Assembly (NCBI RefSeq): GCF_014196505.1
Contig: NZ_JACIDW010000001.1
Coordinates: 744,001-808,000, forward strand
Reading direction: 5' to 3'
From: Rhizobium metallidurans
Lineage (GTDB): Bacteria; Pseudomonadota; Alphaproteobacteria; Rhizobiales; Rhizobiaceae
Length of the DNA stretch: 64,000 nt
Shown: piece after piece, positions 47,502 to 55,165 of the stretch
How the letters are laid out: every line of letters begins with the position of its first letter
Numbering within the stretch: position 1 is the stretch's first letter
Notes under the pieces: model-generated
What the model saw: only the letters and a program-made list of their open reading frames with translations
Database searches by the model: none
Told to the model about the DNA's origin: nothing
Translations under genes and position numbers: made by a program

Positions 47502-47804
47502 TCAGCGGTCGAGGAAATTGTAGAACAAGGCGTTGGCCGGGTAGGAGTATGAGCCCCGGTCAACGATGCCGTGGCGATACATGCAGTTTCGCAACGCCGT
47601 GACGTGCCACAGGCTGTTGACGTCGGTCGAGCCGCGGCGAAACGCTTCCTGCTCGCAATAAGGATATGTGCGGTCGAAGCGGGCGAGAATGGTCGGGTCG
47701 GAATCGACGCGGACGCCGGAATAGGTCTGCCACTGCGCCGGCGCCTGCGCGGCCGAAACGCACGCGAAGCTTGCTGCTATTCCCAATGCGATCAGAATTC
47801 TCAT
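47502..47804 (-). CDS. Small exported protein of unknown function
   Basis: A 100-residue protein. The ATG at 47804 begins a clean Sec signal: MRILIALGIAASFACVSAAQ then APAQWQ. The mature part (about 80 residues) has Cys in YPYCEQEAFRRG and LRNCMYRHG, which could pair. Similar short secreted proteins are common in rhizobia, but no function is known. It converges with the ATPase gene, leaving 21 bases. Confidence 0.7.
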   Translation of the reverse strand: MRILIALGIAASFACVSAAQAPAQWQTYSGVRVDSDPTILARFDRTYPYCEQEAFRRGSTDVNSLWHVTALRNCMYRHGIVDRGSYSYPANALFYNFLDR

Positions 47805-47932
47805 GAATGACCTCCCAGGACATCGCCGGAATATTGGCGCATCCATAAGATGCGCCGGACAAGGCAAACTTCAAGGAGGTCTCGTAAGATGGCGTCGGCG
47901 GCCGGCGAACGGCCGCCGACGCGTGGTTCTGG

Positions 47933-49033
47933 CTACCAGACCAGCCCGCGCGCCGCGACGTCCTCGACGCGCGTGACGACGCCGTCGCGGTGGAAAACCA
48001 TGGTGTCGAAAAGGTTGGAGACGACACAGGTATGGTTCGGGATGATCAGGATCTTGTCGCCGATCTGCGGGCGAGCGCCCTCGCATTTCGACAGGTCGAT
48101 CACGCCGTGCTCTTCCGACAGGCCGGTAATTGAAGCCTGCGGATAGCCGACCACCTGACCATAATCCGTGAAGCCGAGCAGATCGGATGTCAGCGCCTTC
48201 GACCCCGCATCGATCACGGCGCGATCTCCCGTCGGGCGGGAAACGACCGTGGCGAGAATATGCATGGCGCAGTCGTCCACCGTGCAATGGCCGGCGCGGA
48301 CCATGGAGCGGTCATTGTAGATATAGGTGCCGGCACGGTGTTCCGTCGCGGCCGGGACCAGATGCGCGTCGAAGAGGCTCGGCGATCCGCCGTTGCTGAC
48401 GATGGGGCAGGTGACGCCCTCGGCCTCGATCAACGCGAGCGCTTGCGAAAGAAACGCCTGTACCTCGGCAGCGGCGCCCGGTTTAGGATAGTTCAGGAGC
48501 CCGCCAAATGCCAGGCCCGCCGCCGCGTCGATGCGCTTGGCAAGCGCTGCTGCTTGCGCGGGTTCCTGCACGCCGCAGCGTCCCGCGCCGGTATCGCACT
48601 CGACCAGCACCACAAGCGGCTTGCGCGCTGCGAAATAGGCCGAAAGGCCGTCGACGGTATAGGCGCTATCCGCGACCACCTTCAGGCCGGAAATGCGCTC
48701 GTTCAGCGCCGCGAGGCGTTCGAGCTTCTCTGCGCCGATGATGTTGAAGGTGACGAGGATGTCCTCGAAACCGGCTTCGGCGAAGACTTCGGCCTCGGTG
48801 ACCTTCTGGCAATTGATGCCCTTGGCGCCCGCGGCTACCTGCTGGGCGGCCAGCGCCGGGATCTTGTGTGTCTTGATGTGCGGGCGGAAGTCGATGCCGT
48901 GCGCGTCCATATAGGCCTGCGTGCGGGCGATATTGGCCGCCATCCGATCCTCGTCGATGACAGGGCGAGGCGTCGAAAGGTCAGCGACCTTGTCGCCGGG
49001 CTTGGCGACGACGGCAAATGGGCTGTTGTGCAT
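47933..49033 (-). CDS. D-threonine-aldolase/D-serine-dehydratase-like PLP enzyme
   Basis: A 366-residue fold-type III PLP enzyme with an alanine-racemase-like barrel and a C-terminal metal domain. The PLP lysine is in RPHIKTHKI near residue 55. VECDTGAGRCGV and CPIVSNGGSPS line the cofactor site. The C-terminal IIPNHTCVVSNLFD resembles the metal-binding motif of D-threonine aldolase and D-serine dehydratase. It would cleave or dehydrate D-beta-hydroxy amino acids. It follows the M81 peptidase gene after 16 bases on the minus strand. This is consistent with a route that releases D-amino acids. Exact reaction not certain. Confidence 0.87.
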   Translation of the reverse strand: MHNSPFAVVAKPGDKVADLSTPRPVIDEDRMAANIARTQAYMDAHGIDFRPHIKTHKIPALAAQQVAAGAKGINCQKVTEAEVFAEAGFEDILVTFNIIGAEKLERLAALNERISGLKVVADSAYTVDGLSAYFAARKPLVVLVECDTGAGRCGVQEPAQAAALAKRIDAAAGLAFGGLLNYPKPGAAAEVQAFLSQALALIEAEGVTCPIVSNGGSPSLFDAHLVPAATEHRAGTYIYNDRSMVRAGHCTVDDCAMHILATVVSRPTGDRAVIDAGSKALTSDLLGFTDYGQVVGYPQASITGLSEEHGVIDLSKCEGARPQIGDKILIIPNHTCVVSNLFDTMVFHRDGVVTRVEDVAARGLVW

Positions 49034-49049
49034 CTTAGGCTACTCCATG

Positions 49050-50510
49050 TTAGGCGCCGTGGGGATCGGCGATCATGGGCCAGATATCCTTGCGCGCGCG
49101 CCGATACGGCGTCTTCGCTGGATTGTTAGGATAAGGCGTACCCGCTGCGCAATAGAGGATTTCGGACGCGATCTTCGAGAAGGAGGCGTAGAAGTGGTTC
49201 GTCGACTTGATGACGAGGATTTTCTTCCGCGTCGGGTCGATGCCCATGACCGAGAACAGGCTCGGATCGAAGCTTTGGGCGCGCGTCGAGTTCAGGATGA
49301 TGTCGATGCCGTCGAGCACGATATGCGCCGCATCGCCGAACGGCGCGAAGCTCTCGCCGAAGCGCATCTCGGCGTTCGGCACGATCTTGATGACCTTGAC
49401 GAGGCCGTCGATCGGGTTGCCGGTACCGGGTGCGGACTTGGCGCCGAAGCGAAGCGGAATCTCTGCGCCTTCACCGGCCGCCATGCAGATCTGCACCGCC
49501 ATCGGGTCCCAGATGGTGCCGATCGCCGCATCGGTGACACCGCGCGCCAAGAGTTCGCCTAGAACCACCGTCGCGTCGCCCGCCGTTCCGCCGCCGGGGT
49601 TGTCCCACATGTCGGCGATGACGACGGGCCAGGCGGTTGCCGCCAGCGCCTGCGACACCGCCTCTCTCTCGTCGATCTGCGGCATCATGAAGGTGCCGCG
49701 CTTTGAAAAGAGCTCCATGCCGAGTTCATGCGCCAGCGCATCGCCCTTGTCCTTGCGGCCGTTGGTAACGACGAGAAGCTTGGTGCCCATATCCGGCACA
49801 TCACCCGCCATGAAGCCGTGAACCACGGAGATGGAGAGCACATCGGGATCGTCTTTCTCGATGCGCATGATCTTGTCGACGAAAGAGCGCATCGGATCGC
49901 GCGAGGTCGGAAACACGTCGATCATCCGGCAGTCGAAGACGGACATGACGGGTTTGACGCGGCCCTCGATCGTATCGACGGCGATACGCCAAAGGTCCTC
50001 GGCGCGATCGACGAAATCGGTGTGCGGGAACTCCTTGAAGTAGACGAAAACATTGGCCGCGGCGAAACGCTTGGCGGTCAGATGGCTGTGTGGATCGAGC
50101 TCGGCGAAAACGGGAATGTCAGCGCCGACGATGTCGCGAATGCGCGTCAGCGTATCGCCTTCCGTGTCCTCATAGCCTGCGGCGACCATGGCGCCGTGCA
50201 GGCCAAGCACCACGGCGTCGACGGGCATGGCGGCGCGGAGCTGCCCGAGAATTTCGTCGCGCAGGCCTTCATAGGTCGCGCGGCTGACGAGGCCGGCCGG
50301 ATCCGCCCAGGTCGCGGTGCCTTCGATCAGCGTCCAGCCCTTCTCCGCGCACACGCGCCGGCCGACGGTGATCGGTGCGGTGCAGAGCGTCGGCGTTTCC
50401 GGGTGTTGGCCCGGCGGCGCATAGAGCGACGCCTCAAAAGCACGCCGATCGACGCAGATGGGGGAGAAGGTATTCGTCTCGGTTGCGAGAGCCGCCGTGA
50501 AAATCCGCAA
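49050..50510 (-). CDS. M81-family (MlrC-like) metallopeptidase, copy 1
   Basis: A 486-residue protein of the M81 family, whose known member MlrC (microcystinase C) cleaves a peptide bond in linearised microcystin. The TTG at 50510 gives the family N-terminus RIFTAALATETNTFSP and has AAAGG upstream; a TTG at 50534 that overlaps the preceding stop is an alternative. Zinc-type motifs are GLHGAMVAAGYEDTEGD, ELDPHSHLT (Asp-x-His) and EFPHTD (His). The C-terminal MlrC domain has WDNPGGGTAGDATVVLGELL. It is second in a three-gene minus operon. True substrates in rhizobia are unknown. Confidence 0.88.
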   Translation of the reverse strand: MRIFTAALATETNTFSPICVDRRAFEASLYAPPGQHPETPTLCTAPITVGRRVCAEKGWTLIEGTATWADPAGLVSRATYEGLRDEILGQLRAAMPVDAVVLGLHGAMVAAGYEDTEGDTLTRIRDIVGADIPVFAELDPHSHLTAKRFAAANVFVYFKEFPHTDFVDRAEDLWRIAVDTIEGRVKPVMSVFDCRMIDVFPTSRDPMRSFVDKIMRIEKDDPDVLSISVVHGFMAGDVPDMGTKLLVVTNGRKDKGDALAHELGMELFSKRGTFMMPQIDEREAVSQALAATAWPVVIADMWDNPGGGTAGDATVVLGELLARGVTDAAIGTIWDPMAVQICMAAGEGAEIPLRFGAKSAPGTGNPIDGLVKVIKIVPNAEMRFGESFAPFGDAAHIVLDGIDIILNSTRAQSFDPSLFSVMGIDPTRKKILVIKSTNHFYASFSKIASEILYCAAGTPYPNNPAKTPYRRARKDIWPMIADPHGA

Positions 50511-50530
50511 TGTCTCGGCCTTTGTTTTGA

Positions 50531-51043
50531 TCAACCCATCGGGTTCGGAAGATAGCCGGTGAAGCCTGAGATCTTCCAACGCCCTTCGTGCAGGCGGCAA
50601 TAATAAAGGGTCTGCCACTGCATGATATCGCGGCTGCCATCGGCCTTGGCGATGCCGCCGTCGAACTTCTTGCGCACCAGCGCCATGTCGCCCTCGATCT
50701 CGATATCCTCGAGCGTGGTCGTGGTGAAAATAGCGGTGCGCGTGTCCTCGGCAAAGGATTGCGTCGCGAAATCCTTTGCCTGGCGGACCCACTCATCGCG
50801 ATAGGCGGCGAGCGTCGGGAAGGCGAGGCGCCACTTGTCGGGGCTTACTTCCTTGCGGCCGTCGATACCGATGAAGCCGTCCTCGACGAAATCGTGCTCC
50901 ACCATCGACCAGTCAGCCGCTAGGAAGGCGTCGATATCGCGGTGAACGAGCATCTCCCAGATCGAATGCCTGATGGCATCGGAGGCGGGGAAGGGGTTCT
51001 TGAAAGGATCGCGCATGGTGTTCTCGATTGAAATTCTTTTCAT
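50531..51043 (-). CDS. SnoaL/NTF2-like protein
   Basis: A 170-residue protein with the NTF2-like cone fold: MRDPFKNPFPASDAIRHSIW, ADWSMVEHDFVEDGFIGIDG, and the C-terminal strand pair LVRKKFDGGIAKADGSRDIM and YYCRLHEGRWKISGFTGYLP. Such proteins act as small isomerases or hydrolases, or bind ligands. Start is ATG 51043 or ATG 51016; the second has GAGAAC upstream and starts at MRDPF. It is the first gene of the minus arm, diverging from the RidA gene across about 83 bases. Confidence 0.78.
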   Translation of the reverse strand: MKRISIENTMRDPFKNPFPASDAIRHSIWEMLVHRDIDAFLAADWSMVEHDFVEDGFIGIDGRKEVSPDKWRLAFPTLAAYRDEWVRQAKDFATQSFAEDTRTAIFTTTTLEDIEIEGDMALVRKKFDGGIAKADGSRDIMQWQTLYYCRLHEGRWKISGFTGYLPNPMG

Positions 51044-51099
51044 GAATGACGTTTTTCTCTGGTCAAATTCCGCTTAATATGGTCACTTGTCAACTTATC

Positions 51100-51114
51100 A
51101 CGAAAATAATTTGC
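51100..51114. promoter_or_regulatory. Candidate RpiR-type operator, box 3
   Basis: ACGAAAATAATTTGC lies in the short divergent region between the SnoaL-like and RidA genes. It shares ACGAAAATAAWTT with the box before the oxidoreductase operon. The RpiR gene is the second gene of the plus arm. Confidence 0.5.
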
Positions 51115-51126
51115 AAGGATCGGTCA

Positions 51127-51516
51127 ATGTCCATCAAGCGTTATGGCACCGTTCAGACCGGCGCAGGCGGAAAGCCGCTGCCGTTTGCCCGTGCGGTCGA
51201 AGCCGACGGCTGGCTCTATGTGTCAGGCCAGGTTGCCATGGAAAATGGCGAGATCATCGATGGCAACATCGTCGCGCAGACGCACAAGACGATCCAGAAC
51301 GTGATCGCGATCCTGGAAGAGGCCGGTTATGGCGTCGAGCATGTCGTGCGCTGCGGCGTCTGGCTCGACGATCCGCGCGATTTCTGGACCTTCAACGGTA
51401 TCTATCAGCAGTATTTCGGCGAGCACCCGCCGGCACGCGCCTGTGTGCAATCGTCGATGATGGTCGATTGTAAGATCGAAATCGATTGCGTCGCGTATAA
51501 AGCGAAAGACAAATAG
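51127..51516 (+). CDS. RidA-family (YjgF/UK114) imine deaminase
   Basis: A 129-residue RidA-type protein that hydrolyses reactive enamine and imine intermediates released by PLP enzymes. Start ATG 51127. The conserved substrate-binding Arg is in HPPARACVQS, followed by MMVDCKIEIDCVAYK. Family core ADGWLYVSGQVAMENGEIID is present. It opens the plus arm, 25 bases before the RpiR gene. Its presence fits the PLP-dependent D-threonine-aldolase-like enzyme encoded on the opposite arm. Confidence 0.93.
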   Translation: MSIKRYGTVQTGAGGKPLPFARAVEADGWLYVSGQVAMENGEIIDGNIVAQTHKTIQNVIAILEEAGYGVEHVVRCGVWLDDPRDFWTFNGIYQQYFGEHPPARACVQSSMMVDCKIEIDCVAYKAKDK

Positions 51517-51541
51517 CGCGATAGACCAAGGGGAGCCGCGC

Positions 51542-52402
51542 GTGGACATTTTCTCGACATTGCAGGAAGAGAAGGCCCGGCTTTCGCCGTCGGAAAGCCG
51601 TATCGCGGAGATTCTGCTCAACGACTTCGAATTCGCCGTCAATGCCTCGATCATCGAGCTGGCGGAAAAGGCGGATGTCTCGCCGCCCACTGTCACCCGC
51701 TTCTGTCGCCGTGTCGGCTGCGAGAGCTTTTCCGATTTCAAGGTTCAGCTCGCCCGCACGGCGTATGTCGGGATGCGCTATCTCCGACCCGAGCCGAAGA
51801 GCCGCGATCCCGGTGATGTCGCCCAGGACATCATCACCAAGGCGCAGAATGCGCTGTTCCTGCTGCATCGCTCGCTCGACCTTGCCGCCATCGAACAGGC
51901 TGCCGAGAAGATCGCCAAGGCCGAGATGATCTATGCCTTCGGCTCGGGCGGCAATTCCTCGATGATCGCCAGCGAGTTGCAGAACCGCCTCTTCCGCTTT
52001 GGCCTGCACGTCACAGCGAGCTCCGACCATGGCATGCAGCTGATGCTGGCGGCGGCGGCGAAGTCGACGCATGTCATCATCGGCTCGTCATTCTCCGGGC
52101 GCAACACCGAGCTCGTCCGCTCCTTCACGCTCGCCCGCGAGACCGGGGTCACGACCATTGCGCTGACGCAGGCCGACAGCCTCGTCGCCAAGTCCGCCGA
52201 CATCGTCATTCCGATCGATCTTGCCGAGGGAAACAACATCTTCCGGCCGACCTCGACGCGCATCGCCTATCTGGCCGCCGTCGATATCCTGGCCAGCCTC
52301 GTCGCCTATAATATCCCGCAGGCGGCGGTCACTCTTCGACGCATCAAACAACAACTCGTTGCCCACCGTGACGGCGATGACCGTCAGCTGCTCGGGGACT
52401 GA
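51542..52402 (+). CDS. RpiR-family transcriptional regulator (HTH plus SIS domain)
   Basis: A 286-residue regulator with a GTG start after GGGGAG. The N-terminal HTH (RLSPSESRIAEILLNDFEFA, then AEKADVSPPTVTRFCRRVGC) is followed by a SIS sugar-phosphate domain: MIYAFGSGGNSSMIASELQN and VIIGSSFSGRNTELVRSFTL. SIS domains bind sugar phosphates, often amino-sugar phosphates such as GlcNAc-6-P or MurNAc-6-P. It is the likely regulator of the whole 42-56.6 kb locus through the shared GAAAAT boxes. Confidence 0.94.
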   Translation: MDIFSTLQEEKARLSPSESRIAEILLNDFEFAVNASIIELAEKADVSPPTVTRFCRRVGCESFSDFKVQLARTAYVGMRYLRPEPKSRDPGDVAQDIITKAQNALFLLHRSLDLAAIEQAAEKIAKAEMIYAFGSGGNSSMIASELQNRLFRFGLHVTASSDHGMQLMLAAAAKSTHVIIGSSFSGRNTELVRSFTLARETGVTTIALTQADSLVAKSADIVIPIDLAEGNNIFRPTSTRIAYLAAVDILASLVAYNIPQAAVTLRRIKQQLVAHRDGDDRQLLGD

Positions 52403-52429
52403 GGATCTCATGTCAGGAAAGGACTGAGA

Positions 52430-53206
52430 ATGACAAAATCGGTAGCGATCGTGACCGGCGCTGCGGGCGATATCGGCCGTGCCATCGCCAGCCGGCTCGC
52501 GGATGACCATGATGTCATCCTGCTTGTCGATATCGACGGCGCTGCCGCCGAAAAGGCCGCGCGTGCGCTTGGCCCGGCTGAGCGTTTCGTCGCCGTCAGC
52601 TGTGACGTCACAAGCGAACACAGCGTTGCCGAGATGGCCAAGGCCGCCGCGTCGCTCGGCGCGCTGAAAACGCTGGTCAACAATGCGGGTGCCGCGCGCG
52701 CGGTCAGTCTGCAGTCGACGAAGCCCGAGGATTGGCGCGCCGATAACGCGCTCAACCTCGAGGCGCCGTTCCTGTGCTTCAGCGCCGTCGCGGATCTCTT
52801 GAAAGAAACGCAGGGCTCGGTAGTCAACATCGCCTCGGTCAACGGGATGCACGTCTTCGGCCATCCGGCCTATAGCGCCGCCAAGGCGGGGCTTTTGCAT
52901 TTCACCAAGCTGGTCGCCGTCGAATACGGCAAGTTCGGCATCCGCTCGAACGCGATTGCGCCGGGCACGGTGCGCACGCAGGCCTGGGAAGCCCGCGCCG
53001 CCGCCAACCCCAATGTCTTCGAGGAAGCGCGCCGCTGGTATCCGCTGCAGCGTGTTGTCGATCCGAAGGATGTCGCCAATGCGGTCGGCTTCCTGGCGAG
53101 CGCGCAGGCCAACGGCATTACCGGTGTCTGCCTGCCCGTCGATTGCGGCCTTACCGCGGGGCAAGCGGAACTCGCCCGCACCTTCTCCCAATCCGCTGAC
53201 TACTGA
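52430..53206 (+). CDS. Short-chain dehydrogenase/reductase
   Basis: A 258-residue SDR enzyme. Cofactor motif VTGAAGDIGRAIA (TGxxxGxG type), NNAGAA, and the catalytic set Ser (in NIASVNGM) and Tyr-Lys (in HPAYSAAKAGLLHFT) are all present. Classical SDRs oxidise or reduce hydroxyl groups on sugars or related compounds. Asp40 region (LLVDIDG) suggests NAD rather than NADP preference. It lies between the RpiR regulator and the GH20 gene in one run. Confidence 0.93.
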   Translation: MTKSVAIVTGAAGDIGRAIASRLADDHDVILLVDIDGAAAEKAARALGPAERFVAVSCDVTSEHSVAEMAKAAASLGALKTLVNNAGAARAVSLQSTKPEDWRADNALNLEAPFLCFSAVADLLKETQGSVVNIASVNGMHVFGHPAYSAAKAGLLHFTKLVAVEYGKFGIRSNAIAPGTVRTQAWEARAAANPNVFEEARRWYPLQRVVDPKDVANAVGFLASAQANGITGVCLPVDCGLTAGQAELARTFSQSADY

Positions 53207-53235
53207 TCAAAAAAATAATACTGAGAGGAACAGTT

Positions 53236-55155
53236 ATGGACACGGTACCTTATCGTCTGGAGAGCTCCTGGCAGCCGGACGGCGGTCCGAATGGTCGCTT
53301 CACCTTTACCCTTTTCAACCTGTCGGATGCGCCGCTCGCGGATTTCAAGATCGTCTATACGTCGCTGACACGGGTGATCGACAAGAAGGCTTGCGAGAAC
53401 GCGACCTTCCTGCGCCGCAACGCCAATTTTCACGAGTTCGCGCCACCAGAGGGCCTTTCCATTGCGCCGGGTGAAGGCTGGACCTTTACCGTCAGCGGTC
53501 TGCACCGCCCCGCCAAGCACTGCACCGATGGCGCCAAGTCGGCCTATGTGACACTTGCCGACGGTAGCCACGTCGCGGTCGCCGTGTCCGATCTCCTGCT
53601 CGAGGGCCGCGTGAGCGAGCCGCCGCCGGTGCTTTTGCCTGAGGGCAAGCTCGACCTGCCTTTCGCGCTGCAGCCATGGCCGGCCGAGATCGACGCCAAG
53701 CCCGGCGACGGCTTTCCTGTCGTGCTCTATCCCGCGGCCGGTGCCTCCTCGGATGATCTGCGTGCCATGTCCACGGTCACCTCGCTGGTCCGCCGCCTGT
53801 TCGAAAGCGCGCATGCGCCGTTCAACCTGCAGCCGTCACGCCAAGGCCGCGCAGTGCGTTTCGTCACCGATGCCGCGATTGCGGCCGAGGGCTACAAGCT
53901 CACTTTCTCGGCCGAAGAAATCACGCTTGCCTATGCCGACGCCGCCGGTCGCCAGTATGGCCTGACGTCGCTGGCGCAGATGCTCGAGGGCGCGCGCAGC
54001 CGCCCCGGCACGTTCCGTTTCCCGATCTCGGGCACCATCTCCGACAAGCCACGCTATGGCTGGCGCGGCTGCCATCTCGATGTCTCGCGTCAGTTCTACC
54101 CGGCAGCCGATATCAAGCGGCTGATCGATATTCTGGCCTGGCTCAAGCTCAATATCTTCCATTGGCACCTGACCGACGACGAAGCCTGGCGCCTGGAGAT
54201 CAAGGCCTATCCGGAGCTGACGACCACCGGCGTGCTGCGCGGACCGGATGCACCGCTCCTGCCGCAGCTCGGCAATGGCGCGGAGCCGGTCGGCGGCTTC
54301 TATTCGCAGGCAGATGTCCGCGAGATCGTCGCGCACGCGCTGATGTTGAGCGTCGAGGTCGTTCCCGAGATCGATATTCCCGGCCACAGCACGGCGACGC
54401 TCGTGGCGTTGCCGGAGCTGACCGATGGCCAGGAAGCACCCGACAGCTATCATTCGGTCCAGGGCTATCCGAACAATGCGCTGAACCCCGCCATTCCGCT
54501 GACCTACACCTTCCTGGAAAAGGTGCTCGACGAAACGGTCGAGCTCTTCCCGTCGAAATATCTGCATATCGGCGGCGACGAGGTGGCGAACGGCTCCTGG
54601 CTGGCGTCACCGCTCGCCAAGAAGCTGATGGAGCAGGAAGGCATCGAGGGCACCTTCGCGCTGCAATCCTACTTCCTGAAGCGCGTCAAGGATATGCTGA
54701 CGGCGCGCGGGCGCAAGCTCGCCGGCTGGAACGAGGTCGCCCATGGCGGCGGCGTCGCGGCCAAGGACACGCTGCTGATGGCCTGGGAAAATCCGCAGGT
54801 CGGCATCGGGCTTGCCAGGGAAGGCTATGAGGTGGTGATGACCCCCGGCCAGGCCTATTATCTCGACATGGTGCAGGCCGAGGCCTTCCAGGAACCCGGC
54901 GCCAGCTGGGCGGGCACGGTGCCGCCGGCCCACACCTATGGCTATGAGGCCGAGGGCGATTTCCCCGAAGAGCTGAAGGACAGGATGAAGGGCGTGCAGG
55001 CCTGCATCTGGTCGGAGCACTTCCTGTCTCGCGGCTATTTCAACCGTCTCGTCTTCCCGCGCCTGCCTGCTATCGCCGAGGCCGCCTGGACACCGAAGGC
55101 GAAGAAAAACTGGGATCGCTTCTCGGCCATCGTGCCGCTGAGCCCGAAATTGTGA
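53236..55155 (+). CDS. GH20 beta-N-acetylhexosaminidase, no visible signal peptide
   Basis: A 639-residue glycoside hydrolase of family 20, which removes terminal beta-GlcNAc or GalNAc. The ATG at 53236 follows GAGAGGAAC. No signal peptide is present (MDTVPYRLESSWQPDGGPNG), so the enzyme is likely cytoplasmic, which is unusual. An N-terminal beta-rich domain of about 130 residues (FTFTLFNLSDAPLADFKIVY) precedes the GH20b region and the TIM barrel. GH20 signatures: FHWHLTDDEAWRLEIKAYPE and the catalytic Asp448-Glu449 pair in HIGGDEVANGSW. It sits in the middle of the plus arm after the SDR gene. Confidence 0.93.
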   Translation: MDTVPYRLESSWQPDGGPNGRFTFTLFNLSDAPLADFKIVYTSLTRVIDKKACENATFLRRNANFHEFAPPEGLSIAPGEGWTFTVSGLHRPAKHCTDGAKSAYVTLADGSHVAVAVSDLLLEGRVSEPPPVLLPEGKLDLPFALQPWPAEIDAKPGDGFPVVLYPAAGASSDDLRAMSTVTSLVRRLFESAHAPFNLQPSRQGRAVRFVTDAAIAAEGYKLTFSAEEITLAYADAAGRQYGLTSLAQMLEGARSRPGTFRFPISGTISDKPRYGWRGCHLDVSRQFYPAADIKRLIDILAWLKLNIFHWHLTDDEAWRLEIKAYPELTTTGVLRGPDAPLLPQLGNGAEPVGGFYSQADVREIVAHALMLSVEVVPEIDIPGHSTATLVALPELTDGQEAPDSYHSVQGYPNNALNPAIPLTYTFLEKVLDETVELFPSKYLHIGGDEVANGSWLASPLAKKLMEQEGIEGTFALQSYFLKRVKDMLTARGRKLAGWNEVAHGGGVAAKDTLLMAWENPQVGIGLAREGYEVVMTPGQAYYLDMVQAEAFQEPGASWAGTVPPAHTYGYEAEGDFPEELKDRMKGVQACIWSEHFLSRGYFNRLVFPRLPAIAEAAWTPKAKKNWDRFSAIVPLSPKL

Positions 55156-55165
55156 GGACGTGACG

